Source: VRUE01 sp035605155
GTDB lineage: Bacteria; Actinomycetota; Thermoleophilia; Solirubrobacterales; 70-9
Direction: 5' to 3'
Length of the DNA: 10,458 nt
Assembly: GCA_035605155.1 (NCBI GenBank)
Contig: DATNHC010000103.1
Span: 1 to 10,458 of the forward strand
Under the pieces are notes generated by a model, which was given only the letters and a program-made list of their open reading frames with translations, was not told the origin of the DNA and searched no databases. The position numbers and the translations under genes were made by a program. Below, one piece after another: positions 1-5,459 of this stretch (its first letter is position 1; the number at the start of each line of letters is the position of its first letter).

Positions 1-2
1 GC

Positions 3-806
3 GGCCTCGACAAGACGATCTCCTGGTTGGCCTCCGTCCAGAACGAGGATGGCGGTTGGGGAGACGTGCCGGGCCAGCCGAGCAACGCCGACGTAACCGG
101 TTCGGTGATGCAGGCGATCCCCGACAGCAAGGCAGCCGAGCGCGGGCTCTCCTATCTGCGCAAACACCAGCGTTCCAGCGGAGGCTTCGGCCTCGGCTCG
201 GGCGGCGCGGTCAACTCTCAGTCGACCGCCTGGGCGGTGCAGGGAACGATCGCCGTGGGTGGGGATCCGGCCAAGGCTGGCCCCGGCGGCAGCAGCGCGC
301 TCGACTATCTGGCCGCTCGGCAGACCGATGACGGGCACTATCGCTACTCGGAGTCCAGCGACCAGACGCCGGTCTGGGTCACCAGCCAGGTGCTGGTCGC
401 CGCGGCCGGCGAGGCGCTGCCGGTAGCCGCTCCGCCGCGCCAGAAGACACCGAAGTCGCCAGAGCCGGCGGTCTCGCCTCCCTCGGTAGTGGCACCGCCG
501 CCGAGCAGCGAAGCGGCCCCGGGCGTCGAAGGCCCAGCGCCGTCGAGCCCGCCGGCGGCCGGCACAGGCGTGCCCGGCGGCACCGCCGCCCCGCCTCCGG
601 TGGCGGACGGCGTGACCCCGGTCCCCGGGGTCGGATCGCCGGGGGTGGAGTCCGAGGCCCCGCCTACGGAGACCGGGACCCCCGCTGCGGCAAGCATCGA
701 GGGCACGGAGCCAGCCTCGCCGTGGATCGCGATCGGCGTCGGCCTCGGCGCGACCGCCGCAGCAATCGCCGCCCCTCTGCTGCTCGGCCGTCGCTTCGGC
801 TGGTGA
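3..806 (+). CDS. Surface protein with prenyltransferase/squalene-oxidase-type repeats, Pro-rich stalk and C-terminal membrane anchor (5' partial)
   Basis: The frame is open to the left edge, so the gene starts outside the window; TTG at 27 is an internal leucine codon. Counting from base 3, 267 residues are visible. Residues 1-140 hold three repeats of the alpha/alpha-toroid type found in prenyltransferase and squalene-oxidase families, each with an aromatic-glycine turn: QNEDGGWGD (13-21), QRSSGGFGLG (about 56-65) and RQTDDGHYRY (107-116). A long Pro/Ala/Thr/Ser/Gly segment (about 145-237) follows, typical of an extended cell-wall-spanning stalk. The last 30 residues form one hydrophobic helix ending in RRFGW, a stop-transfer anchor with no LPXTG motif. 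I infer an exported protein held in the membrane by its C-terminus. The repeat domain is a fold match only; no terpene-cyclase activity can be claimed and the ligand is unknown. Nothing upstream can be seen. Confidence 0.75.
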   Translation, partial: GLDKTISWLASVQNEDGGWGDVPGQPSNADVTGSVMQAIPDSKAAERGLSYLRKHQRSSGGFGLGSGGAVNSQSTAWAVQGTIAVGGDPAKAGPGGSSALDYLAARQTDDGHYRYSESSDQTPVWVTSQVLVAAAGEALPVAAPPRQKTPKSPEPAVSPPSVVAPPPSSEAAPGVEGPAPSSPPAAGTGVPGGTAAPPPVADGVTPVPGVGSPGVESEAPPTETGTPAAASIEGTEPASPWIAIGVGLGATAAAIAAPLLLGRRFGW

Positions 807-819
807 GCAGCCACTCGGT

Positions 820-852
820 CGAGCGATCCCCAGGGGTGAAATCGATCGCTCG
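820..852. repeat. Inverted repeat between the surface-protein gene and the nitroreductase gene
   Basis: The 9-base arms CGAGCGATC (820-828) and GATCGCTCG (844-852) are exact reverse complements separated by 15 bases. The spacer carries CCCC-A-GGGG next to the left arm. The repeat lies 14 bases after the upstream stop and 15 bases before the next -10-like box. It could be a weak factor-independent terminator (no T-run follows) or an operator overlapping the -35 position. I cannot tell which. Confidence 0.45.
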
Positions 853-866
853 CCGGGTGTCGCGGC

Positions 867-872
867 TATGTT
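867..872 (+). promoter_or_regulatory. -10-like box TATGTT placed for a leaderless nitroreductase mRNA
   Basis: TATGTT fits the actinobacterial TANNNT -10 pattern and ends 6 bases before the ATG at 879, which puts the expected transcription start at or beside the start codon. No Shine-Dalgarno sequence is present at usable spacing. No clear -35 is seen. The same layout recurs in front of other starts in this window. Confidence 0.4.
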
Positions 873-878
873 CCAGGC

Positions 879-1388
879 ATGGATGTCGAGACCGCGATTC
901 GCACGCGTCGCACGCACAAGGCCTTTGGGCCTGAGCCGCTCGCCCGTGAGCAGATCCTTGAACTGCTCGATCTGGCCCGCTGGGCGCCGAATCACAATCT
1001 GACCGCGCCCTGGCGTTTCCGCGTCGTCGGCCCGGCGGCGCTGGAGCGGCTCAAGCGGGCAGCGGGGCCCGAGGGCGCCGCGAAGCTCGACCGGGCGCCG
1101 ACCCTCGTCGTCGTCTCCTGCGTGCTTGGTTCTGACCCTGTCCAGAACGAGGAGGACCTGCACGCCACCGCGGTCGCCTCCTACATCGTTCTGCTCAGCG
1201 CCCACGCACGCGGCCTCGCCGGGTACTGGCGCACCCCCGGCCTCTTGCGCTCGGCCGCCGGTCGTCAAGCGGTTGGCCTGCCCGACGCCGAGCGCTTCGT
1301 CGGCCTCCTGCACCTCGGCCAGCCGCGGCAGGAGAAGGACCCCCCCGAGCGACCAGCGGTCGAGCAGGCGACCGTCTTTTTGGACTGA
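879..1388 (+). CDS. Small nitroreductase-family FMN oxidoreductase
   Basis: At 169 residues this is a compact single-domain member of the nitroreductase superfamily, close in size to YdjA-type proteins. Family features visible are the N-terminal basic motif RTRRTHKAF (residues 8-16), which contacts the FMN phosphate, and APNHNLTAPWRF (36-47), the equivalent of the family's APSxxNxQPW segment. The later GYWRTPG stretch corresponds to the flavin-side loop. Members transfer electrons from NAD(P)H through FMN to nitroaromatics, quinones or other acceptors; the true substrate is not deducible. The protein is probably cytosolic and dimeric. The start is supported by the family N-terminus and by a -10-like box just upstream, with no Shine-Dalgarno. 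Its TGA overlaps the ATG of the dehydrogenase gene by one base (TGATG), so the two are probably co-transcribed and translationally coupled. Confidence 0.85.
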   Translation: MDVETAIRTRRTHKAFGPEPLAREQILELLDLARWAPNHNLTAPWRFRVVGPAALERLKRAAGPEGAAKLDRAPTLVVVSCVLGSDPVQNEEDLHATAVASYIVLLSAHARGLAGYWRTPGLLRSAAGRQAVGLPDAERFVGLLHLGQPRQEKDPPERPAVEQATVFLD

Positions 1389-3082
1389 TGCTCTCGCGCG
1401 CCGCTGCCATCGAGGCGATCGCCGGCCAGCGCTTCGAGGTCGTCGTGATCGGCGGCGGGATCACCGGCGCCGGCGTCGCCCTCGATGCTGCCTCGCGCGG
1501 CTACTCGGTGGCGCTGCTCGAGCGCGGCGACTACGCCGAAGGCACCTCCAGCCGCTCCTCGAAGATGATCCACGGCGGCCTGCGCTACCTGCAGAACCTC
1601 GACCTCGGCCTGGTCCGCGAGGCCCTGCTGGAGCGACAGCTGATGGTCCAGCTCGCTCCGCACCTGGTCTACCCGACGCCCTTCCTCGTCCCCGCCTTCC
1701 CCGAGGAGCGCCGCCCCCGCGGGCTCGGCATCGGTCTCAACATGTACGACGTGATGGCGACGACGCGGGTCGGCCGCAGCCGTCGCGAGATGCGCTCATC
1801 CAAGGAAGAGAACGAAGACTTCTACTGGTCGCCGGACCGCCACCGGACGATCGACCGCGACGAGGTGCTGGCGCTGGTGCCGTCGCTGGAGTCCCGCGAC
1901 CCGAAGAACGCCTACCTCTTCTACGACTGCCAGACCGACGACGTGCGCCTGACGCTGACGATCCTCGGCGAGGCAGAGCGCTTCGGCGCGACGATGCTCA
2001 ACGGCGCCGAGGTGGTCGAGGTCCTCGAGCATGGTGGCAAAGCCGTCGGGGTTGCCTTCGTCGAGGCGGGCTCCGGTGAGCGGATCGAGGTCGGGGCCGA
2101 GAACGTCGTCAATGCGACCGGTGTCTTCGCCGACCGTATCCGCCCCGAGGAGGTGGTCGGCGAGGAGGACGTGCCGCGCATCTCGCCGAGCCGCGGCACC
2201 CACGTGCTGATCGACCGCAACGACCTCTCGACAGGCTCGGCGGCCTGCATCGTGCCGGCCGGCGAGGGACGGGCGATCTTCGCGCTGCCCTGGTACGGGC
2301 GCACCCTGGTCGGCACCACCGACAACGATTTCGAGGGCGACATCGACCACCCGCGTCCCGGTGCGGACGACATGGCCTACTTGCTCGACGCGGTCAACGA
2401 GTTCTTCGGCACCTCGCTCGGCGATCGTGACCTGGTCGGCGCCTACGCCGGCGTAAGGCCGCTGATCGCCACCGGCGACCCGAAGAAGTCGGTCGACATC
2501 TCGCGCAAGGCGGAGCTCTATGAGACCTCGTCGGGGATGCTGACGATCACCGGCGGCAAGCTGACCACCTGGCGGCGGATGGCCAAGCAGACCGTCGACC
2601 GCCTGGTCGAGCGCGAGGTCCGCGAGGCGCCCTGCCATACGGCCGAGATCCCGCTCGGGATGGAAGCCCGACCGGAGGACCTGCACGGGCCGGAGCCGGT
2701 GGGAGAGGAGGCGATCGCCCAGCTCGCCTTCCGCTATGGCCATGCCGCGCGTCAGGTCCTCGCCCTCGCCCACGCGGATCCCAAGCTGGCGAAGCCGATC
2801 GTCCCCGGCCGCCCGGATCTGCTCGCCGAGGCCGTGATTGCCGCTCGTCACGAGCAGGCGCGCAGCGTGGCCGACGTGCTGTTGCGCCGCACCCGGCTCG
2901 GCTTGCTCGCCGCGCCGCAGCTGCGCGATGCCGACTCGGTGCGCGCCGTCGCTGCCGCGCTCGGCGCCGAGCTCGGCTGGTCGCGCCGCGAGGTCAAGCG
3001 CGCGGCCGAGGCCTGGCCGGTCGCCGCCGCTGCGGCGGGCACCGATCCCGCCCTCGCGACGGCCGAGGGACGCGCCGGGTAG
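1388..3082 (+). CDS. glpD: FAD-dependent glycerol-3-phosphate dehydrogenase
   Basis: GlpD oxidises sn-glycerol 3-phosphate to dihydroxyacetone phosphate and passes electrons through FAD to membrane quinones, linking glycerol and lipid-backbone catabolism to respiration. The 564-residue length matches the Bacillus and mycobacterial enzymes. The dinucleotide fold is complete: GGGITG at 22-27 and the ribose-binding glutamate E45. The family signature SSRSSKMIHGGLRYL lies at 54-68. Further conserved blocks are NATGVFAD (242-249), SPSRGTH (266-272), GTTDND (309-314), YAGVRPL (353-359) and GGKLTTWR (389-396). The alpha-helical DAO_C domain follows to the end. The enzyme should be a peripheral protein on the inner membrane face. 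No glycerol kinase or facilitator is in view; the partner gene is the overlapping nitroreductase upstream. The only oddity is that pairing. Confidence 0.96.
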   Translation: MLSRAAAIEAIAGQRFEVVVIGGGITGAGVALDAASRGYSVALLERGDYAEGTSSRSSKMIHGGLRYLQNLDLGLVREALLERQLMVQLAPHLVYPTPFLVPAFPEERRPRGLGIGLNMYDVMATTRVGRSRREMRSSKEENEDFYWSPDRHRTIDRDEVLALVPSLESRDPKNAYLFYDCQTDDVRLTLTILGEAERFGATMLNGAEVVEVLEHGGKAVGVAFVEAGSGERIEVGAENVVNATGVFADRIRPEEVVGEEDVPRISPSRGTHVLIDRNDLSTGSAACIVPAGEGRAIFALPWYGRTLVGTTDNDFEGDIDHPRPGADDMAYLLDAVNEFFGTSLGDRDLVGAYAGVRPLIATGDPKKSVDISRKAELYETSSGMLTITGGKLTTWRRMAKQTVDRLVEREVREAPCHTAEIPLGMEARPEDLHGPEPVGEEAIAQLAFRYGHAARQVLALAHADPKLAKPIVPGRPDLLAEAVIAARHEQARSVADVLLRRTRLGLLAAPQLRDADSVRAVAAALGAELGWSRREVKRAAEAWPVAAAAAGTDPALATAEGRAG

Positions 3083-3091
3083 CGGCTGCAA

Positions 3092-3097
3092 TAACCT
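3092..3097 (+). promoter_or_regulatory. -10-like box TAACCT upstream of the leader of the Rho-like gene
   Basis: TAACCT fits TANNNT and ends 7 bases before a GTG at 3105 that opens a short reading frame. It lies just after the glpD stop, so the Rho-like gene may have its own promoter instead of relying on read-through. There is no strong -35; GGGACG near 3067-3072 is too far upstream. This is inference from position only. Confidence 0.35.
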
Positions 3098-3104
3098 GCG
3101 GCCT

Positions 3105-3185
3105 GTGAACGCGCAAATCGACACGGTGATCTCCGGGCGTTCGAATCCGGGGCGATTTGCGCGTGAACGCACGGAGATTTCATGA
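3105..3185 (+). CDS. Possible 26-residue leader ORF of the Rho-like gene
   Basis: The frame opens with GTG AAC GCG CAA ATC and closes with TGA at 3183-3185, which overlaps the ATG of the Rho-like gene as ATGA. The peptide begins VNAQIDTVISG and ends ARERTEIS. It has no Shine-Dalgarno but lies 7 bases after a -10-like box, as expected for a leaderless start. It runs through both arms of two long stems, so ribosome movement along it would change the RNA structure at the downstream ribosome binding site. That is the layout of a translational attenuator. The peptide matches nothing I recognise. The frame also stays open upstream inside glpD, so the GTG is chosen by context, and the ORF may not be translated. 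Confidence 0.3.
   Translation: MNAQIDTVISGRSNPGRFARERTEIS
3109..3178 (+). promoter_or_regulatory. Structured mRNA leader with two competing stems, one covering the ribosome binding site
   Basis: Stem A pairs ACGCGCAAATCG (3109-3120) with CGATTTGCGCGT (3153-3164), 12 perfect pairs. Stem B pairs ATCTCCGGGCGTTC (3129-3142) with GAACGCACGGAGAT (3165-3178), 13 of 14 pairs with one G-A mismatch. The 3' arm of B contains GGAG (3173-3176), the Shine-Dalgarno 5 bases before the ATG at 3182. The arms interleave (A, B, A', B') with no base between A' and B', so both full stems can hardly form together. Stem A completes first during transcription and would leave GGAG free; stem B would hide it. The word GAACGC/GCGTTC occurs three times at 28-30 base spacing (3107, 3137, 3165), so a DNA operator is the alternative reading. 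Confidence 0.6.
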
Positions 3186-4012
3186 CCAAGGCCGAGCTCG
3201 AGTCCAAGCACATCGCCGAGCTGCATGCGCTCGCCGCCGAGGCCGGCGTGCCCGGATATCGCATGCTGCGCCGTGAGGACCTGGTTGAGAAGCTGCTCTA
3301 CGGCAAGGCCGGCGGCGAGGAGAAGCCGCCGCGCGAGAAGCGCGAGCGACCGCCGCGGCAGCGCCGTGAGCGCCCGGCCAGGGAGCCCAAGGTCGAGCGC
3401 TCCGAGCCCCAGTCCGAGAGCCGCAAGCCCGAGCCGAGGGCGCCCGAGGCGGCCAGCCCGGCGGCAAGGCCCGAGGTCGGAAGAGAGCCCGAAGCCGGGA
3501 CAGGGCTAGGAGCGGCAGCAGGGGACGAGCCGACCCGGCCACGCCGCAGGCGCCGCCGCCGTCGCTTTGGCCGCAAGAGCAAGGGACTGCGCATCACCGA
3601 CTTGCTGACGCCGCCGCCCGGCCGTCAGGCACTCGTCTACGGCGAGAGCAGCGCCGCCTGTACGGCCCTGCTACGGGAGGTTGCCGGCGAGCTCGCCGGC
3701 GCCTCCGAGGGCCCCGACCCGATTGCCCTGCTCGTCGATCCCAGCCCCGAGGAGCTCGCCGATTGGAAGCGCGAGGCGCCACAAGCGGAGATCGTCGCCG
3801 CCGGCCAGGCCCGCCATGCCAGCGATGCCCTGGCCCAAGCCGCGCGCCGCGCCGAAGCCGGCGAAGACGTGATCCTCCTAGTCGACTCCCTGACCAAACT
3901 GGCCGAGAGCTTCGACGATCCAGACACAGCGAAAAAAATCTTCGATGGCGCCGCCACCAGCCAAGCAAATGGCTCCCTCACCGTCGTGGCGGCCCTAGAG
4001 CGCCCCGCCTAG
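3182..4012 (+). CDS. Rho-like protein: Rho N-terminal domain, basic linker and degenerate, truncated Rho ATPase core
   Basis: Residues 1-40 match the helical Rho N-terminal domain (LESKHIAELHALAAEAGVPG, then LRREDLVEKLL). Residues 41-135 are a charged, probably disordered linker ending in a run of arginines (about 119-132), as in actinobacterial Rho. Residues 136-276 follow the Rho motor: RITDLLTPPPGRQ replaces RxxDLxxPIGKGQR, DVILLVDSLTKLAESF (229-244) is Walker B, and KKIFDGA plus GSLTVVAAL (251-271) match KRFFGAA and GSLTIIATAL. The Walker A stretch is YGESSAACTAL in place of APPKAGKT, so the phosphate-binding Lys and Thr are gone. The RNA-binding cold-shock domain and everything after GSLT are missing. 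ATP hydrolysis and RNA translocation are therefore unlikely. It may modulate or poison genuine Rho hexamers or bind RNA through the linker; both are inferences. The GGAG at 3173-3176 supports the start. Confidence 0.75.
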   Translation: MTKAELESKHIAELHALAAEAGVPGYRMLRREDLVEKLLYGKAGGEEKPPREKRERPPRQRRERPAREPKVERSEPQSESRKPEPRAPEAASPAARPEVGREPEAGTGLGAAAGDEPTRPRRRRRRRRFGRKSKGLRITDLLTPPPGRQALVYGESSAACTALLREVAGELAGASEGPDPIALLVDPSPEELADWKREAPQAEIVAAGQARHASDALAQAARRAEAGEDVILLVDSLTKLAESFDDPDTAKKIFDGAATSQANGSLTVVAALERPA

Positions 4013-4476
4013 CGCCGGTACGCAATCCGTCGCCAGCTCGGCTCCTTCGACAGCTCGATCAACTCAGAGCTGCGGTCCGGCTGCACGTAGCCGAAGGTCT
4101 GGTTGCGCTCGTCGAAGACGATGTCCAGCTCGCCCTCCTTGACGCGCTGGTCGAGCCAGGCACCGCGGAAGACGAGGCGGCGTAGCCAGTGCACGAGGCT
4201 GCGGTTGGCGGGACCGACGAGGTCGTCCCAGTTCTCGTTGATGTGCTCACCGAGGCGCGAGCTGGGCTCGGCGATCTCACCGCTGACCGCCAGATCGAGC
4301 AGGTCGTCGAGCTCCTCCTGGCTGAGCCCCTGGTCGACGAAGCCGAGTTTGACCGCCGCCTGCTCGACGCGTTGGCCGAAGTCCTCCTCGTTGAAGGCGA
4401 AGCGAAGCTCTCCGTACTCGAGCACGTAATCGGAGCCAGACTCGTAGTTCCCTCGGCGGGTCGTTTTCTTATCCAC
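4009..4476 (-). CDS. Hypothetical protein, 155 residues, acidic, unrecognised family
   Basis: I do not recognise this protein. It is soluble by composition, without a signal peptide or membrane segment. The first 20 residues are basic and polar (KKTTRRG), then comes an acidic helical-looking body (FNEEDFGQRVEQ, LSQEELDDLLDLAVSGEI), a tryptophan-containing segment (NENWDDLVG, LVHWLRRLVFRGAWLDQRV) and a C-terminal part ELDIVFDERNQTFGYVQP that looks like beta strands. Coding character is good: third positions are G/C-rich throughout. The start is GTG at 4476 with only a weak purine stretch (GGATGGG) upstream. It converges on the Rho-like gene, and the two stop codons share CTAG at 4009-4012. Upstream is a divergent control region with a 9-base-pair hairpin and a possible leader ORF. 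Confidence 0.7.
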   Translation of the reverse strand: MDKKTTRRGNYESGSDYVLEYGELRFAFNEEDFGQRVEQAAVKLGFVDQGLSQEELDDLLDLAVSGEIAEPSSRLGEHINENWDDLVGPANRSLVHWLRRLVFRGAWLDQRVKEGELDIVFDERNQTFGYVQPDRSSELIELSKEPSWRRIAYRR

Positions 4477-4528
4477 GGTTGAAGCCCATCCGCTCTCGCA
4501 AGCCCTGCGAGAGCAGGTGCTGGATCAT
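4469..4528 (-). CDS. Possible 19-residue leader ORF of the 155-residue hypothetical gene
   Basis: The ORF reads MIQHLLSQGLRERMGFNRG and ends in TAA at 4471-4469, overlapping the GTG start of the next gene (4476) by 8 bases in another frame. An in-frame ATG at 4537 would extend it by three residues. A -10-like TACGAT lies 7 bases before the 4528 ATG, fitting a leaderless start, and no good Shine-Dalgarno precedes it. The perfect hairpin 4492-4514 lies inside the ORF. It may be a translated leader that couples to the main gene, or chance. Confidence 0.25.
   Translation of the reverse strand: MIQHLLSQGLRERMGFNRG
4492..4514. repeat. Perfect 9-bp stem-loop upstream of the 155-residue hypothetical gene
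   Basis: GCTCTCGCA (4492-4500) and TGCGAGAGC (4506-4514) pair perfectly around the 5-base loop AGCCC. The repeat lies 15 bases upstream of the GTG start on the - strand, so it would fold in the 5' untranslated part of that mRNA or act as an operator. No T-run follows on either strand, which argues against a terminator. Confidence 0.6.
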
Positions 4529-4535
4529 GCCGATC

Positions 4536-4541
4536 ATCGTA
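4536..4541 (-). promoter_or_regulatory. -10-like box TACGAT for the leftward transcript
   Basis: On the - strand TACGAT fits TANNNT with the conserved AT ending and lies 7 bases before an ATG at 4528. The -35 position (about 4559-4564) reads ACGGGC and is not convincing. The direct repeat TGCCCGTGC (4548-4556 and 4558-4566, period 10) lies just upstream and could be a binding site. Confidence 0.3.
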
Positions 4542-4603
4542 TTCCCATGCCCGTGCGTGCCCGTGCCTGAATGAGCGTTTGCACCCAGCCCCCGGGCGCC
4601 GAC

Positions 4604-4659
4604 CTCCCCGCTCGTTCGATCGAACACACTCCAGTGTGCTCAATCGAACGAGCGGGGAG
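4604..4659. promoter_or_regulatory. 56-base near-perfect palindrome in front of the PHP phosphatase gene
   Basis: CTCCCCGCTCGTTCGAT (4604-4620) is an exact reverse complement of ATCGAACGAGCGGGGAG (4643-4659). Pairing continues inward with two mismatches (C4621/A4642 and A4624/C4639) through GAACACACT against AGTGTGCTC, to a CC centre at 4631-4632. The left arm also contains the nested 12-base palindrome GTTCGATCGAAC (4614-4625). The right arm ends in GGGGAG (4654-4659), a candidate ribosome binding site 10 bases before the ATG at 4670. As DNA it looks like a strong operator or cruciform site. As RNA it would bury that ribosome binding site, although AGAGGGG at 4661-4667 stays free. No T-run follows, so a terminator is unlikely. 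Confidence 0.75.
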
Positions 4660-4669
4660 AAGAGGGGCG

Positions 4670-5404
4670 ATGATCGACCTGCACTGCCACATCCTTCCGG
4701 GCGTCGACGATGGCTCGCTCGACCTGCGGGACAGTCTCGCCATGGGGCGCCAGGCGGCCAGCGACGGCATCGAGGCGATCTGCGCCACGCCTCATATTCG
4801 TCACGATCACGATGTGCGGATCGAGGAGGTCGGGGAGCGGGTCGAGGCCCTGAACGAGGCGCTCCGCGACGCCGATCTGCCGGTCAGCGTCCTGCAGGGT
4901 GGCGAGGTGGCTGAGACCGCGGTGGAGGGGCTGAGCGAGGAGGAGCTTGGCCGGGTTTCGCTGGGCGACGGGAGCTGGATCCTGCTCGAGCCGGCGCCCG
5001 GACCGCTGAGCGAGAGTCTCGTGCGGCGTGTCGCGCATCTGGCCGAGCGCGGCCACCGCTCGCTGATCGCCCATCCCGAGCGTCATCTCTCCGCCGATAT
5101 GTACGAGCGGATCGCGGGGCTGGTCGCCGCCGGGGCGCTGGTCCAGGCGACAGCCGACTTCTTCCTGCGCGAGCGCTTCGCCGCCGGGATGCGGGGGCTG
5201 GCAGCCGCCGGGTTGATCCACGTGCTGAGCAGCGACGCGCATTCCTCCCACGGCGGCCGGCCGGTCCACCTGCGCGAGGCCTTCGAGTGCCTGGCTGAGA
5301 TCGAGCCGATCGCCTCGCACCTGGAGTGGATGCGGGACGTAGCGCCGCGGGCGATCGTCTCCGGCGATGAGCTGGGTGAGCCGCCCTTCGGCCCGACGGT
5401 CTAG
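4670..5404 (+). CDS. PHP-domain metal-dependent protein-tyrosine phosphatase, CpsB/YwqE type
   Basis: At 244 residues this is the usual size of CpsB/YwqE/Wzb-analogue phosphatases. They remove phosphate from tyrosine on polysaccharide-export kinases and other proteins with a cluster of three metal ions. The polymerase-and-histidinol-phosphatase ligands are all visible: HCH at H5/H7, VDDG at 12-15, TPH at H42, GGE at E79, AHPE at H135, and SSDAHS with D189 and H191. The opening MIDLHCHILPGVDDGS is the family's standard N-terminus, so ATG 4670 is preferred to the ATG at 4571; the extra 33 codons from there would translate the palindrome. The enzyme should be cytosolic. No polysaccharide genes are in view, so the substrate kinase must be elsewhere. 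The 56-base palindrome directly upstream suggests tight control. Confidence 0.88.
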   Translation: MIDLHCHILPGVDDGSLDLRDSLAMGRQAASDGIEAICATPHIRHDHDVRIEEVGERVEALNEALRDADLPVSVLQGGEVAETAVEGLSEEELGRVSLGDGSWILLEPAPGPLSESLVRRVAHLAERGHRSLIAHPERHLSADMYERIAGLVAAGALVQATADFFLRERFAAGMRGLAAAGLIHVLSSDAHSSHGGRPVHLREAFECLAEIEPIASHLEWMRDVAPRAIVSGDELGEPPFGPTV

Positions 5405-5414
5405 GGACGGGGTC

Positions 5415-5430
5415 AGGCGTCACGCCTTTA
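5415..5430 (+). terminator. Weak terminator-like hairpin after the PHP phosphatase gene
   Basis: AGGCG (5415-5419) and CGCCT (5423-5427) pair around TCA and are followed by TTTAT. It starts 11 bases after the TAG stop. The stem is only 5 pairs and the T-run short, so efficiency is doubtful. Confidence 0.3.
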
Positions 5431-5442
5431 TGCGTTTCGGCG

Positions 5443-5459
5443 GGCCGCTCAAAGCGGCC
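5443..5459. repeat. GC hairpin at the stop codon of the PfkB kinase gene
   Basis: GGCCGCT (5443-5449) pairs with AGCGGCC (5453-5459) around CAA. The - strand stop codon (5451-5449) lies inside it. No T-run follows in the leftward direction, so it may only be 3'-end protection between the convergent phosphatase and kinase genes. Confidence 0.4.

Noticed and set aside
344..814. - strand open frame opposite the surface-protein stalk
   Set aside because: Low-complexity Pro/Gly/Ala/Thr sequence mirrors the Pro-rich stalk on the + strand; no start context or domain.
3131..3151. GCGTTCGAATCC resembles a tRNA T-arm loop
   Set aside because: Only the closing G-C pair forms; the next two stem pairs are C-C and G-G. 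No acceptor, D or anticodon arm fits around it. The TTC is better explained as part of the leader stem.
1796..3226. Long - strand open frame antisense to glpD
   Set aside because: It lies opposite a complete, motif-rich glpD and reads as Arg/Gly/Leu/Val-rich sequence without family features, a common effect of GC-rich third positions.
3540..3570. Arg-codon run (CGCCGC-type repeat) in the Rho-like gene as a possible tandem repeat element
   Set aside because: It is coding for the basic linker that is normal for actinobacterial Rho; no repeat unit extends beyond a few codons.
4604..4659. The palindrome as a bidirectional transcription terminator
   Set aside because: It lies between divergent genes and has no T-run on either side.
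4571..4669. N-terminal extension of the PHP phosphatase from ATG 4571
   Set aside because: The 33 extra codons mostly translate the palindrome, giving a near-identical peptide on both strands. Family members start at MIDxHxH, and ribosome-site candidates lie just before 4670.
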